NCBI GenBank assembly: GCA_963778895.1
Contig: CAVZVZ010000005.1
Coordinates: 682,001 to 746,000 of the forward strand
Origin: CAVZVZ01 sp963778895
GTDB lineage: Bacteria; Actinomycetota; Acidimicrobiia; Acidimicrobiales; Acidimicrobilacustridaceae
Reading direction: 5' to 3'
Length of the DNA stretch: 64,000 nt
Of this stretch, positions 9,107-18,945 are shown piece after piece. The stretch's first letter is position 1, and each line of letters opens with the position of its first letter. The notes under the pieces are model-generated. The model saw only the letters and a list, made by a program, of their open reading frames with translations, searched no databases and had not been told where the DNA came from. Both the position numbers and the translations under genes were made by a program.

Positions 9107-11641
9107 CTATTCGGAACCGATCGCGTCGAGCACCTTCAGGCGACCGGCGCGCCAGGCCGGGTAGACCGCGGCCACCACGCCGAGCAACCCCGCGATCACG
9201 ATCATGAAGAACAGCAGGATCCACGGCACGTCGACCGTGCTGATCACGTCGTTGGGGATAGCGATCGCCAACGCGACACCGAAGGCAACACCCACCACGA
9301 CTCCCAGGAGGGCGCCGAACACCGCGACGATCACGGCTTCGATGCGAATCATGCGTCTGAGTTGAGGCCTCTGCATGCCGACGGCGCGCAGCAGGCCGAG
9401 CTCACGGGTGCGTTCGAAGACGGAGAGCGCGAGCGTGATCAGGATGCCAATACCTGCGATGACGATGGCGAGGATGAGGAACACCAGGATCACGACCAGC
9501 AGCTGATTGAGCTGGTCCTCGCGGCTTTGCTTGAACTCGGCCTTGTCCTCGACCTTGAGCTGGGGGTACGGGCTCGTGATCTCCTCGAGCGCGACGCGCG
9601 CGTCGGCCGAGCTGACACCGGGAGCGCTCTTGGCCGCGACAAGCACATCGGTGTGATCGATGAAGTTGTCGTTGTAGGTGTTCTCGTCGATCACCCAGTT
9701 CCCCAGGACACTCGAGTTGTCGTACAACGCGAGCACGGTCAACGGCACCGGACCGGTGTTCTGGAACACCACCGTGACGGTGTCGCCGACCTTGAAGCCC
9801 TGCTCCTCGGCCACCTCGCGTTTCACCAGGAGCCCGCGGTCGGAGGACACGCTGCCGTCGGTGATCTCGATCTGAAGGAGGTCGTCGATGACGGGGAAAT
9901 CGACCGCGCTGAACTGTTTGGTGGAGCCCCCGACCTGCATCTGTCCTTGCTGCACGCCGGTCACCGCACTGAACTCGGGTGATTGTTTGAGCTGAGCCGC
10001 CACGTCGGGTGTGAAGCCGAAGAACGAGTCGGTGCGAACGAACCAGTCCGCGCTGATCGATGTGCCGAGGGTCTTGACGAACGACGTACGCAAGGACGAA
10101 CCGACGACGAGCGTCATGCTGACGAGCGCGAGGCCGATCATCAGCGCGGCGGCGGTGAACGCGGTTCGACTGGGCTCGCGCGCCGCGTTCTGTCGAGCCA
10201 TCTCGCCCGTCGTCTTGTAGATCGCGCGGAACGGAAGTCCGAGGGCTCGGGCGATCGGGCCGGCCAGGGCCGCGCTCAAGAGCGCGGTGCCGACGAACAC
10301 CACCAGCGCGCCGGTACCGAGCGCCACGAACAGCGGCAACGTGTCCGGTGATGCCAGCAGGGCCCACGCGATCGCGGCCCCACCGACCACCACCATGATC
10401 CCGCCGATGGTGCCGAGGAACTTGGTCGAACCGAGGGATAGGCGGAAGCCCTCGCGCATGGCGGCCACCGGCGGGATTCGCGTGGCCAGCCGGGCGGGCA
10501 GGATCGACGCCAGCACCGTCGTGCCCACGCCCACGGCGAAGGCAACCAAAACGGACTTGGGCGACAGAACCAGCTGGGTGTTGCCCGACCCGAAGCCGGC
10601 CGAGTTCAACACGAAGTTCAACAGCAGGGCCACGACGATGCCGCCGAAGTAGCCGATCACGGACGCGACCAGGCCAACCGCGACGCCCTCGAGCAGCACG
10701 GAACCGGCGACCTGGCCTCCCGTGGCCCCCACCGCGCGCAGCAATGCGAGCTCACGCACCCGCTGGCCGACGACGATCAAGAAAACGTTGAAGATCAGGA
10801 AGGCGGCAACGAAGAGCGAGATGCCGGCGAACGCGAGCAGCACGGTGCCGAAGGTGTTGATGATGCCGGACAGGTTGTCTTGACTCTCTTTGACCACCTG
10901 TTCGGTGGGCACGACCTCGACCCCCGCCGGCAGCTCGGACGCGATGGCTTGCTGGACCGTTGCCTTGTCGGCCCCTTCAGCCACCTTGACGGGGATCTGT
11001 TGGTACTTGCCCACCAGGTTGAACTGGGTCTGCGCCTCGGTCGTGGTGAAGGCGACCAGGTACGCGCCCGCGAGCGAGTTGGCCTCACCGAAGTTGAATC
11101 GGCCGACGAGCGTGTACTGCTTGTTGCCGAGTGGCGTTTGCACGGTAACGGTGTCGCCGATTGCGTAACCCGACTTGTCGAACAACCGGGAGTCGAAGGC
11201 CACCTGATCGTCCGCCTCGGGCCCGGCACCTTCCTTCAGGATCGTCTGGGACAGGCTCGGCTCCTGGGACCAGTTGATGCCGAGCGGTGGGCCCCCGACC
11301 GGCAGCACCGCTTCGCCCTTCGGGTCGATCACGATGGCGGGGAAGCCGCCCGCGGTGCCCTCAGCGGCCGCGACACCGGGCGTCTGCTGGATCTGCGGCA
11401 ACAGGTTCGCGTCGACCGGCGCGGTGTTGCCGAACGCGCCGACGTCGAACTTCTCCTGGGCGCGCACGGTGAGATCGATGTTCGCGTTGATGTCCGTGAA
11501 CAGCTGGTTGAACTGCTTGCGCACACTGTCGGTCAGGGTGAACGAGCCGACCACGAACGCCACACCCGCGACGACGGCGACCGTCGTCAAGAGGAAGCGG
11601 ATCTTGTGAGCGAAGATGCTCTTGATGGTGAGTCGGAACAT
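9107..11641 (-). CDS. FtsX-like ABC transporter permease with two FtsX domains
   Basis: An 844-residue membrane protein. The N-terminal anchor is IRFLLTTVAVVAGVAFVVGSF, followed by an extracytoplasmic MacB-like periplasmic domain, three helices around residues 260-400, a second module starting at AREPSRTAFTAAALMIGLAL, and a final three-helix bundle ending AVYPAWRAGRLKVLDAI. Both modules carry the RELALLRAVGA / RELGLLRAVGM coupling-helix motif. Proteins of this type work with a LolD/MacB-like ATPase in lipoprotein, lipid or peptide transport, but no ATPase gene is adjacent, so the partner must be encoded elsewhere. Confidence 0.88.
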   Translation of the reverse strand: MFRLTIKSIFAHKIRFLLTTVAVVAGVAFVVGSFTLTDSVRKQFNQLFTDINANIDLTVRAQEKFDVGAFGNTAPVDANLLPQIQQTPGVAAAEGTAGGFPAIVIDPKGEAVLPVGGPPLGINWSQEPSLSQTILKEGAGPEADDQVAFDSRLFDKSGYAIGDTVTVQTPLGNKQYTLVGRFNFGEANSLAGAYLVAFTTTEAQTQFNLVGKYQQIPVKVAEGADKATVQQAIASELPAGVEVVPTEQVVKESQDNLSGIINTFGTVLLAFAGISLFVAAFLIFNVFLIVVGQRVRELALLRAVGATGGQVAGSVLLEGVAVGLVASVIGYFGGIVVALLLNFVLNSAGFGSGNTQLVLSPKSVLVAFAVGVGTTVLASILPARLATRIPPVAAMREGFRLSLGSTKFLGTIGGIMVVVGGAAIAWALLASPDTLPLFVALGTGALVVFVGTALLSAALAGPIARALGLPFRAIYKTTGEMARQNAAREPSRTAFTAAALMIGLALVSMTLVVGSSLRTSFVKTLGTSISADWFVRTDSFFGFTPDVAAQLKQSPEFSAVTGVQQGQMQVGGSTKQFSAVDFPVIDDLLQIEITDGSVSSDRGLLVKREVAEEQGFKVGDTVTVVFQNTGPVPLTVLALYDNSSVLGNWVIDENTYNDNFIDHTDVLVAAKSAPGVSSADARVALEEITSPYPQLKVEDKAEFKQSREDQLNQLLVVILVFLILAIVIAGIGILITLALSVFERTRELGLLRAVGMQRPQLRRMIRIEAVIVAVFGALLGVVVGVAFGVALAIAIPNDVISTVDVPWILLFFMIVIAGLLGVVAAVYPAWRAGRLKVLDAIGSE

Positions 11642-11742
11642 GGTGAGGAAAGGCTCTTGGGTCGGGAGTCACGACATTCTGCCCGACCGGCACGCCGAGG
11701 CAAACAACCTTGGCCTAGGACACCGAAAACGGGCGCCTCGGG

Positions 11743-12042
11743 TCAGCTGGGGGTGTCGAGGCGGCGTTCGACGGCGGCGACCTTGCTGGTCAGACCGTCC
11801 TCGACGCCCCGCCGATCGTCGATCTTGATCACGAGGCTCACGCGGGGTGCGACTTCGGCCACGCGGTCGACACAGCGCTTGATGACCGCCATGACCTCGT
11901 CCCAATCACCCTCGATGTTGGTGAACATGGCGTTGGTCTCGTTGGGCAGCCCACTTTGGCGCACGATGCGGACGGCTTCGGCGACGGCTTCGCTCACGGA
12001 TTCGCCGGCGCCAAGAGGTGTAATCGAGAACGCGGCGATCAT
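11743..12042 (-). CDS. MTH1187-family thiamine-binding-type protein
   Basis: A 99-residue ferredoxin-like protein starting MIAAFSITPLGAGESVSEAV, with the family's SGLPNETNAMFTNIEGDWDEVMAVIKRC segment shortened here to the landmarks NAMFTNIEGDWDEV. The family binds thiamine or related ligands and forms tetramers. It overlaps the phosphatase stop by 4 bp (ATGA), so the two are coupled, perhaps linking phosphate-ester cleavage to cofactor salvage; that link is inference. Confidence 0.75.
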   Translation of the reverse strand: MIAAFSITPLGAGESVSEAVAEAVRIVRQSGLPNETNAMFTNIEGDWDEVMAVIKRCVDRVAEVAPRVSLVIKIDDRRGVEDGLTSKVAAVERRLDTPS

Positions 12043-13598
12043 GGGTGCACGTAGATGAAGCCGTAGGCCTCGTCGCGATAGTCGACACCGCTCGAGTCGA
12101 GGGCTTCGGCCCAGTTACCCGTGCAGTCGGGGTTGCTCTCCTCCATGCCGTGGTCGGCCACGAGGAAGAACGCCGTGCGGTCGAACACTCCGGCCTGTTC
12201 GACGGTGTCGAGGATGACGCCGAGCCGCGCATCGGTGTCGCGCACGCTCGCGGCGGCGATCTCGGAGTACGGGCCGCCTTCGTGGAACGCGGCGTCGGTC
12301 AACGAGAAGTTCACCCACGAGAACTTGGGGAGCGGCCAGTCCGAACCGCGGTAGGAGCCACTCCACAGCCCGACGAACTGCTCGACCGCGGTGTGATCCA
12401 CCAACGACGACCAGCGGTACTCCTTGACCGGGCGCACGAACATCTGCGAGGTGTTGGGCAGCTCGTCGACCGGGGGCGGACGATCGATCACCTCGCCCCG
12501 ACGCATCAGGTCGAAGATCGAATAGGCGGCGCCGGTGTCGCAGGGCTCGTTGATCGACACCGCGATCGACCCTGGAAACGCTCGCTGGACGGCCTGGTAC
12601 ATCGTCTCCACACCGGGGTCGAGACCCTCCATCGAGGTGACCCAGGTGGTCGGCGAGTTGGTGATGATCTGCTGCCCTTGTCGCGATCCCACCACGCGTT
12701 GTTGAGAATGCCGTGGTGCCCCGGGTAGGCGCCCGTGAGGATCGACGTGTGGTTGGCGAGCGTCACGGTGGGAAGCGAGGACATCGCACCGTGACCGAAC
12801 GCGGTGCCCATGTCGATGAGCCGGCGAACGTTCGGCGCATCGCCCTGCATGGCGAAGTCGTACAGCACGTTCGCGTTCGCACCGTCGAACAGGAAGCCGA
12901 CGACATGTTCCGGGGGACGCTCGCGATCGTCGATCACGCTGCTCTGCGCGACACCGTCCTGCCGCGCCAGGAACACGTCGCTCGCCTCACGGCCGTCGAG
13001 ACCACGACCGGTGATCCTCGGCGCTCCCATGAGTTGCAAGACGGTGGGTGCCACGTCGATCAGCTTGCAACCGTCGTTCACGATTCCCTGCTGCTTCACA
13101 CCGGCCCCGGCAACGATGAACGGTGCACGCGCCTGCACCACGTCGATCGAACCGTGTTCGCCACGGTGACCGCCCTGGTCCTCCCAGTTGTGCGCCGCGG
13201 TGTGGATCGCAACCAGATCGGGCGCAGCTTCGGCATCGAACAGCTGCGCGGCTTGCTCGTAGGCGAAGGGGTAGGCGTTGTCGGCCCGCCCGGGGTACGG
13301 ATTCGCCCGCTCGGCCTCGAGGGGCGAGAACCGATCGATCGACTGGTCGGCCAGTGGGTTGCGCCCCTCGAGCCTGCTCGACCTCGAACGTCCATCCCCC
13401 ATCGGCCGCGGAGCGGCGGAACCGCACTCGGCCGTCGACCGACGCGGCCTCGTAGCGGTTCGGATCGTCCGGATCGGCCTTCAGCACCACCTCGACCAGG
13501 TGGCCGACAGCGGGGTCGAGCAGCGCCGCCTCGGCCCGGGCGACCGCCGCCCGGTGTTCGTCGCTACCGGGACGGGGACCCGACTCAGTCACAGCCAT
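12039..13598 (-). CDS. Alkaline-phosphatase-superfamily protein (type I phosphodiesterase/nucleotide pyrophosphatase), frameshifted
   Basis: About 515 residues after repair of breaks near 13370 and 12672. The nucleotide pyrophosphatase/phosphodiesterase core is clear: VVGFLFDGANANVLYDF (metal Asp), MSSLPTVTLANHTSILTGAYPGHHGI (catalytic Thr region), AFFLVADHGMEESNP (metal D-H-G) and a late His-containing region. No signal peptide is evident at MAVTESGPRPGS, so a cytoplasmic location is inferred. It starts 58 bp from the divergent acyl-CoA dehydrogenase and is coupled to the thiamine-binding-type gene. Substrate unknown. Confidence 0.8.
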
Positions 13599-13604
13599 GA
13601 GGCG

Positions 13605-13610
13605 AACGTA
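13605..13610 (-). promoter_or_regulatory. Putative -10 hexamer of the phosphatase operon
   Basis: TACGTT on the minus strand, 6 nt before the ATG at 13598. Confidence 0.45.
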
Positions 13611-13655
13611 GCGCGGACTTTGGCGGGCGAACCGGCCGGTGCGAAGCTTGGGCCC

Positions 13656-14833
13656 ATGACCACCGACGCCGCGGACTTCCTCGCCATCGACGCGTTGCTC
13701 TCCGACGAGGAGCGCCTGCTGCGGGACACCGTCCGCCAGTTCGTGCAGGACCGCGTGCTTGCCCGATGTCGCCGATTGGTTCGACGTCGGGACCTTCCCG
13801 AAAGAGATGGCCAAGGAGATGGGCGCGCTGGGCCTGCTCGGCATGCACCTCACGGGCTACGAGTGCGCAGGTACGAGTGCGGTGGCCTACGGCCTGGCGT
13901 GCCTCGAGCTCGAAGCCGGTGACAGCGGCGCCCGCAGCTTCGTGTCGGTGCAGGGCTCGCTGGCCATGTTCCCGATCTGGAAGTTCGGGAGCGAAGAGCA
14001 GAAGCAGGAGTGGCTGCCGCGCATGGCGGCCGGCGAGGCCATCGGTTGCTTCGGGCTCACCGAGCCGGACTCCGGCAGCGATCCGTCGAGCATGCGCACG
14101 AACGCCAAGCGCTCTGGCGACGACTGGATCCTGAACGGCACCAAGATGTGGATCACCAACGGGTCGATCGCCGACGTCGCCATCGTGTGGGCCCGCACCG
14201 ACGACCTGCCGGGTGGAAAGTACGCCGGTTTCGTCGTACCGACCGACACCCCCGGGTTCAGCGCCCGCGACATCGAGAAGAAGCTCTCGCTGCGGGCGTC
14301 GGTCACCTCCGAGCTCGTGCTCGACGACGTGCGCCTTCCCGAGTCGGCGCGCCTACCGGAGGTCCACTCGATGCGTGGGCCCCTTTCCTGTCTGAACGAG
14401 GCGCGCGTACGGCATCTTGTGGGGCGCGGTCGGCGCGGGACGGGCCTGCTACGAGTCCGCGCTCGAGTACTCGAAGCAGCGGGTGCAGTTCGACGTTCCG
14501 ATCGCCTCGTTCCAGCTGACGCAGCGCAAGCTCGTCGAGATGATGGTGAAGGTCAACAAGGGCACTCTGCTTGCGCTGCACATCGGGCGGATGAAGGACG
14601 AAGGCCGGCTCGATCCCGAGCACGTCAGCTTCGGCAAGATGGACAACGTGCGTGAGGCGCTGTGGATCGCACGCGAGGCCCGGTCGGTGCTCGGCGCCAA
14701 TGGCATCACGCTCGAGTACCCCGTGATCCGTCACATGAACAACCTCGAGTCCGTCTACACCTACGAAGGAACGAACGAGGTCCACACCCTGGTGCTCGGC
14801 CAAGCCATCACCGGCATCAACGCCTTCCACTGA
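13656..14833 (+). CDS. Acyl-CoA dehydrogenase, glutaryl-CoA dehydrogenase-like, frameshifted
   Basis: About 390 residues across three frames, with breaks near 13757 and 14405. The start is MTTDAADFLAIDALLSDEE. Family landmarks are GCFGLTEPDSGSDPSSM (FAD contact), WILNGTKMWITNGSIADV, YGILWGAVGAGRACYESAL, QFDVPIASFQLTQRKL, and YTYEGTNEVHTLVLGQAITG, whose glutamate is the catalytic base in this group. The pattern best fits glutaryl-CoA dehydrogenase (lysine/tryptophan or aromatic catabolism), but other acyl-CoA substrates cannot be excluded. Every motif survives, so the breaks look like sequencing errors. Confidence 0.85.
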
Positions 14834-14858
14834 GGCGACGGCGAGCCGCCTGGCGCGC

Positions 14859-15254
14859 TCAGGAGTCGCGGGGTTGGTTGCGCAGCACGACGGCCGAGCC
14901 GTGGTGGCCGACCATGCGCCACTCGCCCTGGTCCTTCGCGAAGAGGTTGAGCGATGCGACCGTGCCGGACTCGGCGCCGATGATGTTCTCGTCGACGCTC
15001 ACCCAGGCCGCGTCCCCGACGACGATGACATGTTGGTTGGTGAGGATGAACTGCAGCCGGTCGGGACTCTGGAACAGTGCGGCCCAGCTCGAGGCGACCG
15101 CCGACCACCCTCGCAGGATCGCCCAACCGGGATGGACGCAGCTGACCCGGTCCGAGTGCTCCCAGAGGTCGGACATGGCGTCGAGATCGGCCGCCTCGAA
15201 GGCGGCATAGAACCGTTCGTGGAGCGCCTCCACCTCCGCTTCGTCAGCCGACAC
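14859..15254 (-). CDS. NTF2-like / SnoaL-like domain protein
   Basis: A 131-residue alpha+beta cone. The pattern EVEALHERFYAAFEAADLDAM, RVSCVHPGWAILRG and WRMVGHHGSAV is typical of nuclear-transport-factor-2-like proteins, many of which are small-molecule isomerases or ligand-binding proteins with no predictable substrate. The GTG start (VSADEAEVEALH) has TAACCT 6 nt upstream. It converges on the acyl-CoA dehydrogenase. Confidence 0.8.
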   Translation of the reverse strand: MSADEAEVEALHERFYAAFEAADLDAMSDLWEHSDRVSCVHPGWAILRGWSAVASSWAALFQSPDRLQFILTNQHVIVVGDAAWVSVDENIIGAESGTVASLNLFAKDQGEWRMVGHHGSAVVLRNQPRDS

Positions 15255-15260
15255 GGCCGC

Positions 15261-15266
15261 AGGTTA
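15261..15266 (-). promoter_or_regulatory. Putative -10 hexamer of NTF2-like gene
   Basis: TAACCT on the minus strand, 6 nt before the GTG at 15254. Confidence 0.45.
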
Positions 15267-15384
15267 CCGATGGTGAGCAGCGCCGATGCGGCCGTGGGCC
15301 AAACGGCCCACTTTGGGCCTTCAGACCTATGCCCGGCCTGCCGATACAACCCTCGTGTGTGCACGGCTGACCAGGTCGTGAGCA

Positions 15385-15877
15385 ATGACGCCCAAAACGG
15401 TCGAGCAGGTAGACGGCCTCCTGGCCGAGCTCTCTCCTATGTACACGATCGCCTCCCAGGGCTCGGCGCGCTTCGTCGCCGGCCCCACGGGGGTCTTCGT
15501 CCTCGTCTTCGGCGGCTGACGACGTCGGCCGGGCCGCCGAGCTGGCTGCTCGCCTGGCGCCGACGACCCGAGCGACGCTCGCCGACCATCTGTCGTGGGT
15601 CCCGTTCGTCGACGCCGTGGTCGTCTTGCCGGAGAACGGACGCCACGCCGACAACGGCCACGACCTGAACGCGGCCACCGGCGCAACTGCGGTCCCCTTC
15701 GACATGCTGATCGAGGTGCTCGTCGAGGGTCGCGCGGTGATCGAGTTCGCGGTTCTCGGCCTCATCGACGATCTCTTGCGAGAGAACGCACTCGGCCCCT
15801 GGAAGGTGGGACTCGGCACCGGTGCTGACAAGATTGACCTGTGCGAGCCAGCAGCAGATACGAGCGCGACAGCCTGA
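15385..15877 (+). CDS. Hypothetical protein, possibly NERD-like, frameshifted
   Basis: About 163 residues after joining two frames near 15500. The start is MTPKTVEQVDGLLAELSP; the segment RFVAGPTGVFVLVFG resembles the GPTGVFVI strand of nuclease-related (NERD) domains, but the later catalytic pattern of that family is not recognisable. The second half (VPFVDAVVVLPENGRHAD, VPFDMLIEVLVEGRAVI) looks like an ordinary alpha/beta fold. The 3' end overlaps the next gene's proposed start by 37 bp, so one of the two boundaries may be wrong. Confidence 0.5.
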
Positions 15878-16718
15878 ACATCCCGTCGACCGACGGCGTC
15901 ACCGTCGTCGTCCACGACCTCAGCGACACGACCGATACACGAGCACCGGTTCTGCTCGTCCACGCCACCGGTTTCCACGGATACGTGTGGCAGCCGTTCG
16001 CGAACCACCTCCGGGAACACCACGCGTTCGCACCCGACCTGCGCGGCCACGGCGACGCCACGGCCCCGCTAACCGGTGACTTCGCGTGGAACGGCTTCGC
16101 CGACGACGTGCTCGCCATCGTCGACGCGCTCGGGTTCGAAGATCTCGACGCCGTCGGGCACTCGAAGGGCGGCGCGGCGCTGCTGCTCGCCGAGGCCCGT
16201 CGCCCCGGGACGTTCCGCTCGCTCTACCTCTACGAGCCCGTCGTCACGCCGGCGCAATGGGCGCTCCGACACCGTTGGTTCCAACCCCCTGGCGGAAGGC
16301 GCGCTCGCGGCGCCGGCCGGTGTTCGACTCGCGCGACGCCGCCTACGACAACTTCGCGGCCAAGCCACCGTTCTCGGCGCTGGATCCCGCGGCGTTGCGC
16401 GCCTACGTCGACCACGGGTTCGACGACGAGCCGGACGGCACCGTGCGCCTGAAGTGTGCGCCCGAGAGCGAGTCCCAGGTGTACCGAATGGGCCCACAAC
16501 ACAACGCCTTCGAGCGCTTGCACGAGATCCGGTGCCCGGTGACGGTGGCCCGGGGTGGCTTCGCCGATTTCGGTCCCGCCGCGGTGGCCCAGCCGGTTGC
16601 CGAGGCCCTGCCCGACGGGCGGCTCGAGGTCTTCGAGGCGCTCGGCCACTTCGGGCCCCTCGAAGATCCCGCCGCGGTCGCCGAGGCCGCCGAGCGAGCA
16701 TTTCGACGTTCCCGCTGA
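15841..16718 (+). CDS. Alpha/beta-hydrolase fold protein, one frameshift
   Basis: About 292 residues. The N-terminal half has LLVHATGFHGYVW (oxyanion strand), PDLRGHGDATAP, and the nucleophile elbow VGHSKGGAALL with the serine. The frame changes near 16290. The second half contains CPVTVARGGFADFGP and ALGHFGPLEDP, the catalytic His near the end. The size and GHSKGG elbow fit a small esterase, lactonase or epoxide-hydrolase-like enzyme. The GTG start at 15841 is the longest reasonable one and overlaps the upstream gene. Confidence 0.8.
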
Positions 16719-16766
16719 CCAGCGGAATTCGACGTTCGGGTCCACTTCGCTGTCACACCTGCGGCG

Positions 16767-16772
16767 TAGGGT
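16767..16772 (+). promoter_or_regulatory. Putative -10 hexamer of RecB-like nuclease
   Basis: TAGGGT, 6 nt before the ATG at 16779. Confidence 0.45.
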
Positions 16773-16778
16773 TCGCGC

Positions 16779-17621
16779 ATGACGTTGGAGCTGCCGGTCT
16801 CACTGTCACCGTCGAAGGTGTCGTCGTTCACCGACTGTGCGCTCGCGTTCCGCTTCTCCGCGATCGACCGACTACCCGAGGCGCCGTCCGCGCCCGCGAC
16901 CAAGGGCACGCTCGTGCACGCCGCGCTCGAGCGGTTGTTCTGCCTGCCCGACGAGGAACGCACACTTCCCGCCGCGCTCACCGCGCTCGACGAGGCCTTC
17001 GAGGTCCTGCGCGAACATCCCGACTACGCCGACCTCCACTTGGAACCCGACGCCGAGCTCGGCTTCCTCGACGATGCCGAGCAGTTGGTGCGGCGCTACT
17101 TCCAGATCGAAGACCCACGCGCGATCCAACCAGTCGGCCTCGAACTGAAGCTCGAGGTGCAGCTCGACTCGTTGCGCCTTCGCGGCATCATCGACCGGCT
17201 CGAGATCGACGACCAAGGTCGGTTCATCGTCACCGACTACAAGACCGGGCGCGTGCCGAACGAAACGCAAGAACGCAGCCGCCTCGGTGGCGTCCACTTC
17301 TACGCCTTCCTCCTCGAGCAGATCCTCGGCCAGCGGCCCGCGCGGGTGCAGCTCTTGTATCTGAGCGAGCCGGTGATGATCACCACCATCCCGACCGAGC
17401 AGTCGGTACGGGCGCTCGAACGCAAGGTGCGGGCGGTGTGGTCGGCGATCGAGCGAGCCTGCGAACACGACAACTTCAAGCCGAAGCCGTCGCGCCTGTG
17501 CGACTGGTGCGCCTACCAGTCCCTCTGTCCGGCGTTCGGGGGCAACCCGGCCGATGTCGAGGCCTTCCGGATCGACGCCGACGCGGCCGTCCTACCGCTG
17601 CCCCTAGCATCGGCGGGGTGA
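16779..17621 (+). CDS. PD-(D/E)XK nuclease, RecB-like with probable Fe-S cluster
   Basis: A 280-residue stand-alone RecB-family nuclease domain. It has the N-terminal SPSKVSSFTDCALAFRF, the GTLVHAALE helix, the catalytic core RGIIDRLE and VTDYKTG (D-x-K), then Q and Y helix residues in HFYAFLLEQ. One N-terminal Cys (SFTDC) plus the C-terminal C-x2-C-x5-C in CDWCAYQSLCP match the four-cysteine iron-sulfur site of AddB/Cas4-like nucleases. It probably degrades DNA ends in repair; no cas genes or helicase are adjacent. A GTGA overlap couples it to the PAP2 gene. Confidence 0.85.
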   Translation: MTLELPVSLSPSKVSSFTDCALAFRFSAIDRLPEAPSAPATKGTLVHAALERLFCLPDEERTLPAALTALDEAFEVLREHPDYADLHLEPDAELGFLDDAEQLVRRYFQIEDPRAIQPVGLELKLEVQLDSLRLRGIIDRLEIDDQGRFIVTDYKTGRVPNETQERSRLGGVHFYAFLLEQILGQRPARVQLLYLSEPVMITTIPTEQSVRALERKVRAVWSAIERACEHDNFKPKPSRLCDWCAYQSLCPAFGGNPADVEAFRIDADAAVLPLPLASAG

Positions 17622-18304
17622 CGGCAGCTCCCGACGAACCCACAGGCGGCCCGTTCGACCCAGGATTCATCGACCCAGGGTTCATCGACGCAGGGTTCAT
17701 CGACGCACATGTCGTGGAGCCACCCCACGAGCTCGGCCCCGTCCATCGCTTCGACGATGCCGTCGACCGCGCCCTCGACCGGGTGCGGGGTCACGAGCCG
17801 AGCGATCGGATCATCTACGCCATCACGGAGCTGGCCGACTTCAGCCTGTTGTGGCACCTGATCGGCTGGACCAAGGCGTTGCGCTCCGATCGACGACGTC
17901 GCCGCGAGCCATCCGGCTGAGCACGGCCCTCGCCGGCGAATCCGCGTTCGTGAACGGCGTGGTGAAGTCGTTGTTCGAACGAGAACGACCCGTCCACCAA
18001 GACGAACGGCCTCATCGCCTGCGAGTGCCGCTCACGACCAGCTTCCCGAGCGGTCACGCCAGCGCCGCGTTCGTGGCCGCCTCGCTGCTCGCGCAGGACA
18101 GCAAGGTGCCGGCCTTCTGGTACGCGCTGGCGGCCAAGGTCGCGTACAGCCGGGTGCACGTGCGCATCCACCACGCCAGCGACGTGATCGGGGGGGCCGC
18201 AATCGGGTTGGTTCTCGGCCGCGTGATCCGCAAGTTGTGGAAGGTCTCGTCAGGAAGCCGGAATCTCCGACACGTCCGCCCGGTTGCAACCCACATGCCC
18301 CTGA
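17618..18304 (+). CDS. PAP2-family phosphatase, frameshifted, C-terminus uncertain
   Basis: A lipid-phosphatase-like protein whose three PAP2 signatures survive: KSLFERERP, SFPSGHASA (catalytic His) and SRVHVRIHHASDV. They would dephosphorylate a lipid phosphate such as phosphatidate or undecaprenyl pyrophosphate. The N-terminus carries a tandem pentapeptide (DPGFI, DPGFI, DAGFI) from 15-bp DNA repeats near 17656-17700. Frames change near 17890. A second change near 18240 would give a stop at 18302-18304 that overlaps the DsbA-like start; without it the frame runs on. The GTG start overlaps the nuclease stop. Confidence 0.72.
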
Positions 18305-18898
18305 GCTTCGCCGATCACCTGGGACTATCGGTGTCCCTTCGCCCGCAACCTGCACGACCACGTGGTCGAAGGGCTGCTCGACGGGGCCGATTGGGACGTC
18401 ACGTTCGTTCCCTTCTCCCTCGGGCAGGTGCATGTGGCCGAGGGGGAGACCGACGTGTGGGACGAGCCCGACCGTGACAGCGGCCTGCTGGCGCTCCGAG
18501 CCGGCGTGGTGGTCCGTGATCGCTTCCCCGATCAGTTCCTCGTGGCCCATCGAGGGCTGTTCAACGCTCGCCACGTCGACGGCCGCAAGATCGCCGACCG
18601 CGAGGTCGTGGCCGACGTCCTGCGCCAGGCCGGAGTCGACGCCGAAGCCGTGCTCGCCGAGATCGACGGGGGCGAACCCCTCGACATCGTCCGCAAGGAG
18701 CACGAGGCCGCAGTGGCCGATTTCGACGTGTGGGGCGTGCCGACCGTGATCGCGGGCGAAGGCGCCTCCTTCATCCGGGTCATGAACGACGCCGGTGGCG
18801 ATCCCGCGGCGTCCCGCCACACGGTCGAGCGGGTCGTCGACCTGCTCACCGGTTGGCCCGAGCTCAACGAGTTCAAACACACCTCCCTCAGCCGCTGA
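18295..18898 (+). CDS. DsbA-family thioredoxin-like protein, one frameshift
   Basis: About 200 residues. Correcting a single base near 18318 gives MPLSFAITWDYRCPFARNLH, the start of a DsbA/2-hydroxychromene-2-carboxylate isomerase-type thioredoxin fold with a single active-site Cys (C-P-F-A). The second landmark is FDVWGVPTVIAGEGASFIRV with the cis-Pro loop. Actinobacterial relatives include mycothiol-dependent oxidoreductases. No signal peptide is seen, so a cytoplasmic reductase or isomerase is likely. It is followed by the WS/DGAT gene under its own promoter. Confidence 0.75.
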
Positions 18899-18933
18899 GC
18901 CCCACCTCCTGAGCCGCTTCGGCACGGCTGGTT

Positions 18934-18939
18934 TACGCT
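18934..18939 (+). promoter_or_regulatory. Putative -10 hexamer of WS/DGAT gene
   Basis: TACGCT, 6 nt before the ATG at 18946. Confidence 0.45.
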
Positions 18940-18945
18940 GCCCCC

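Noticed and set aside
13656..14833. Pseudogene reading of the broken acyl-CoA dehydrogenase and other split genes
   Set aside because: Every active-site motif survives on both sides of each break, pointing to indel errors instead of decay.
16779..17621. Cas4
   Set aside because: Motifs are shared with Cas4-like nucleases, but no cas genes or repeats are nearby; a RecB-like repair nuclease is simpler.
17618..18898. PAP2-DsbA fusion protein
   Set aside because: The two are in one frame only because of nearby frame errors; ATG at 18295 and a stop at 18302 in another frame fit two overlapping genes better.
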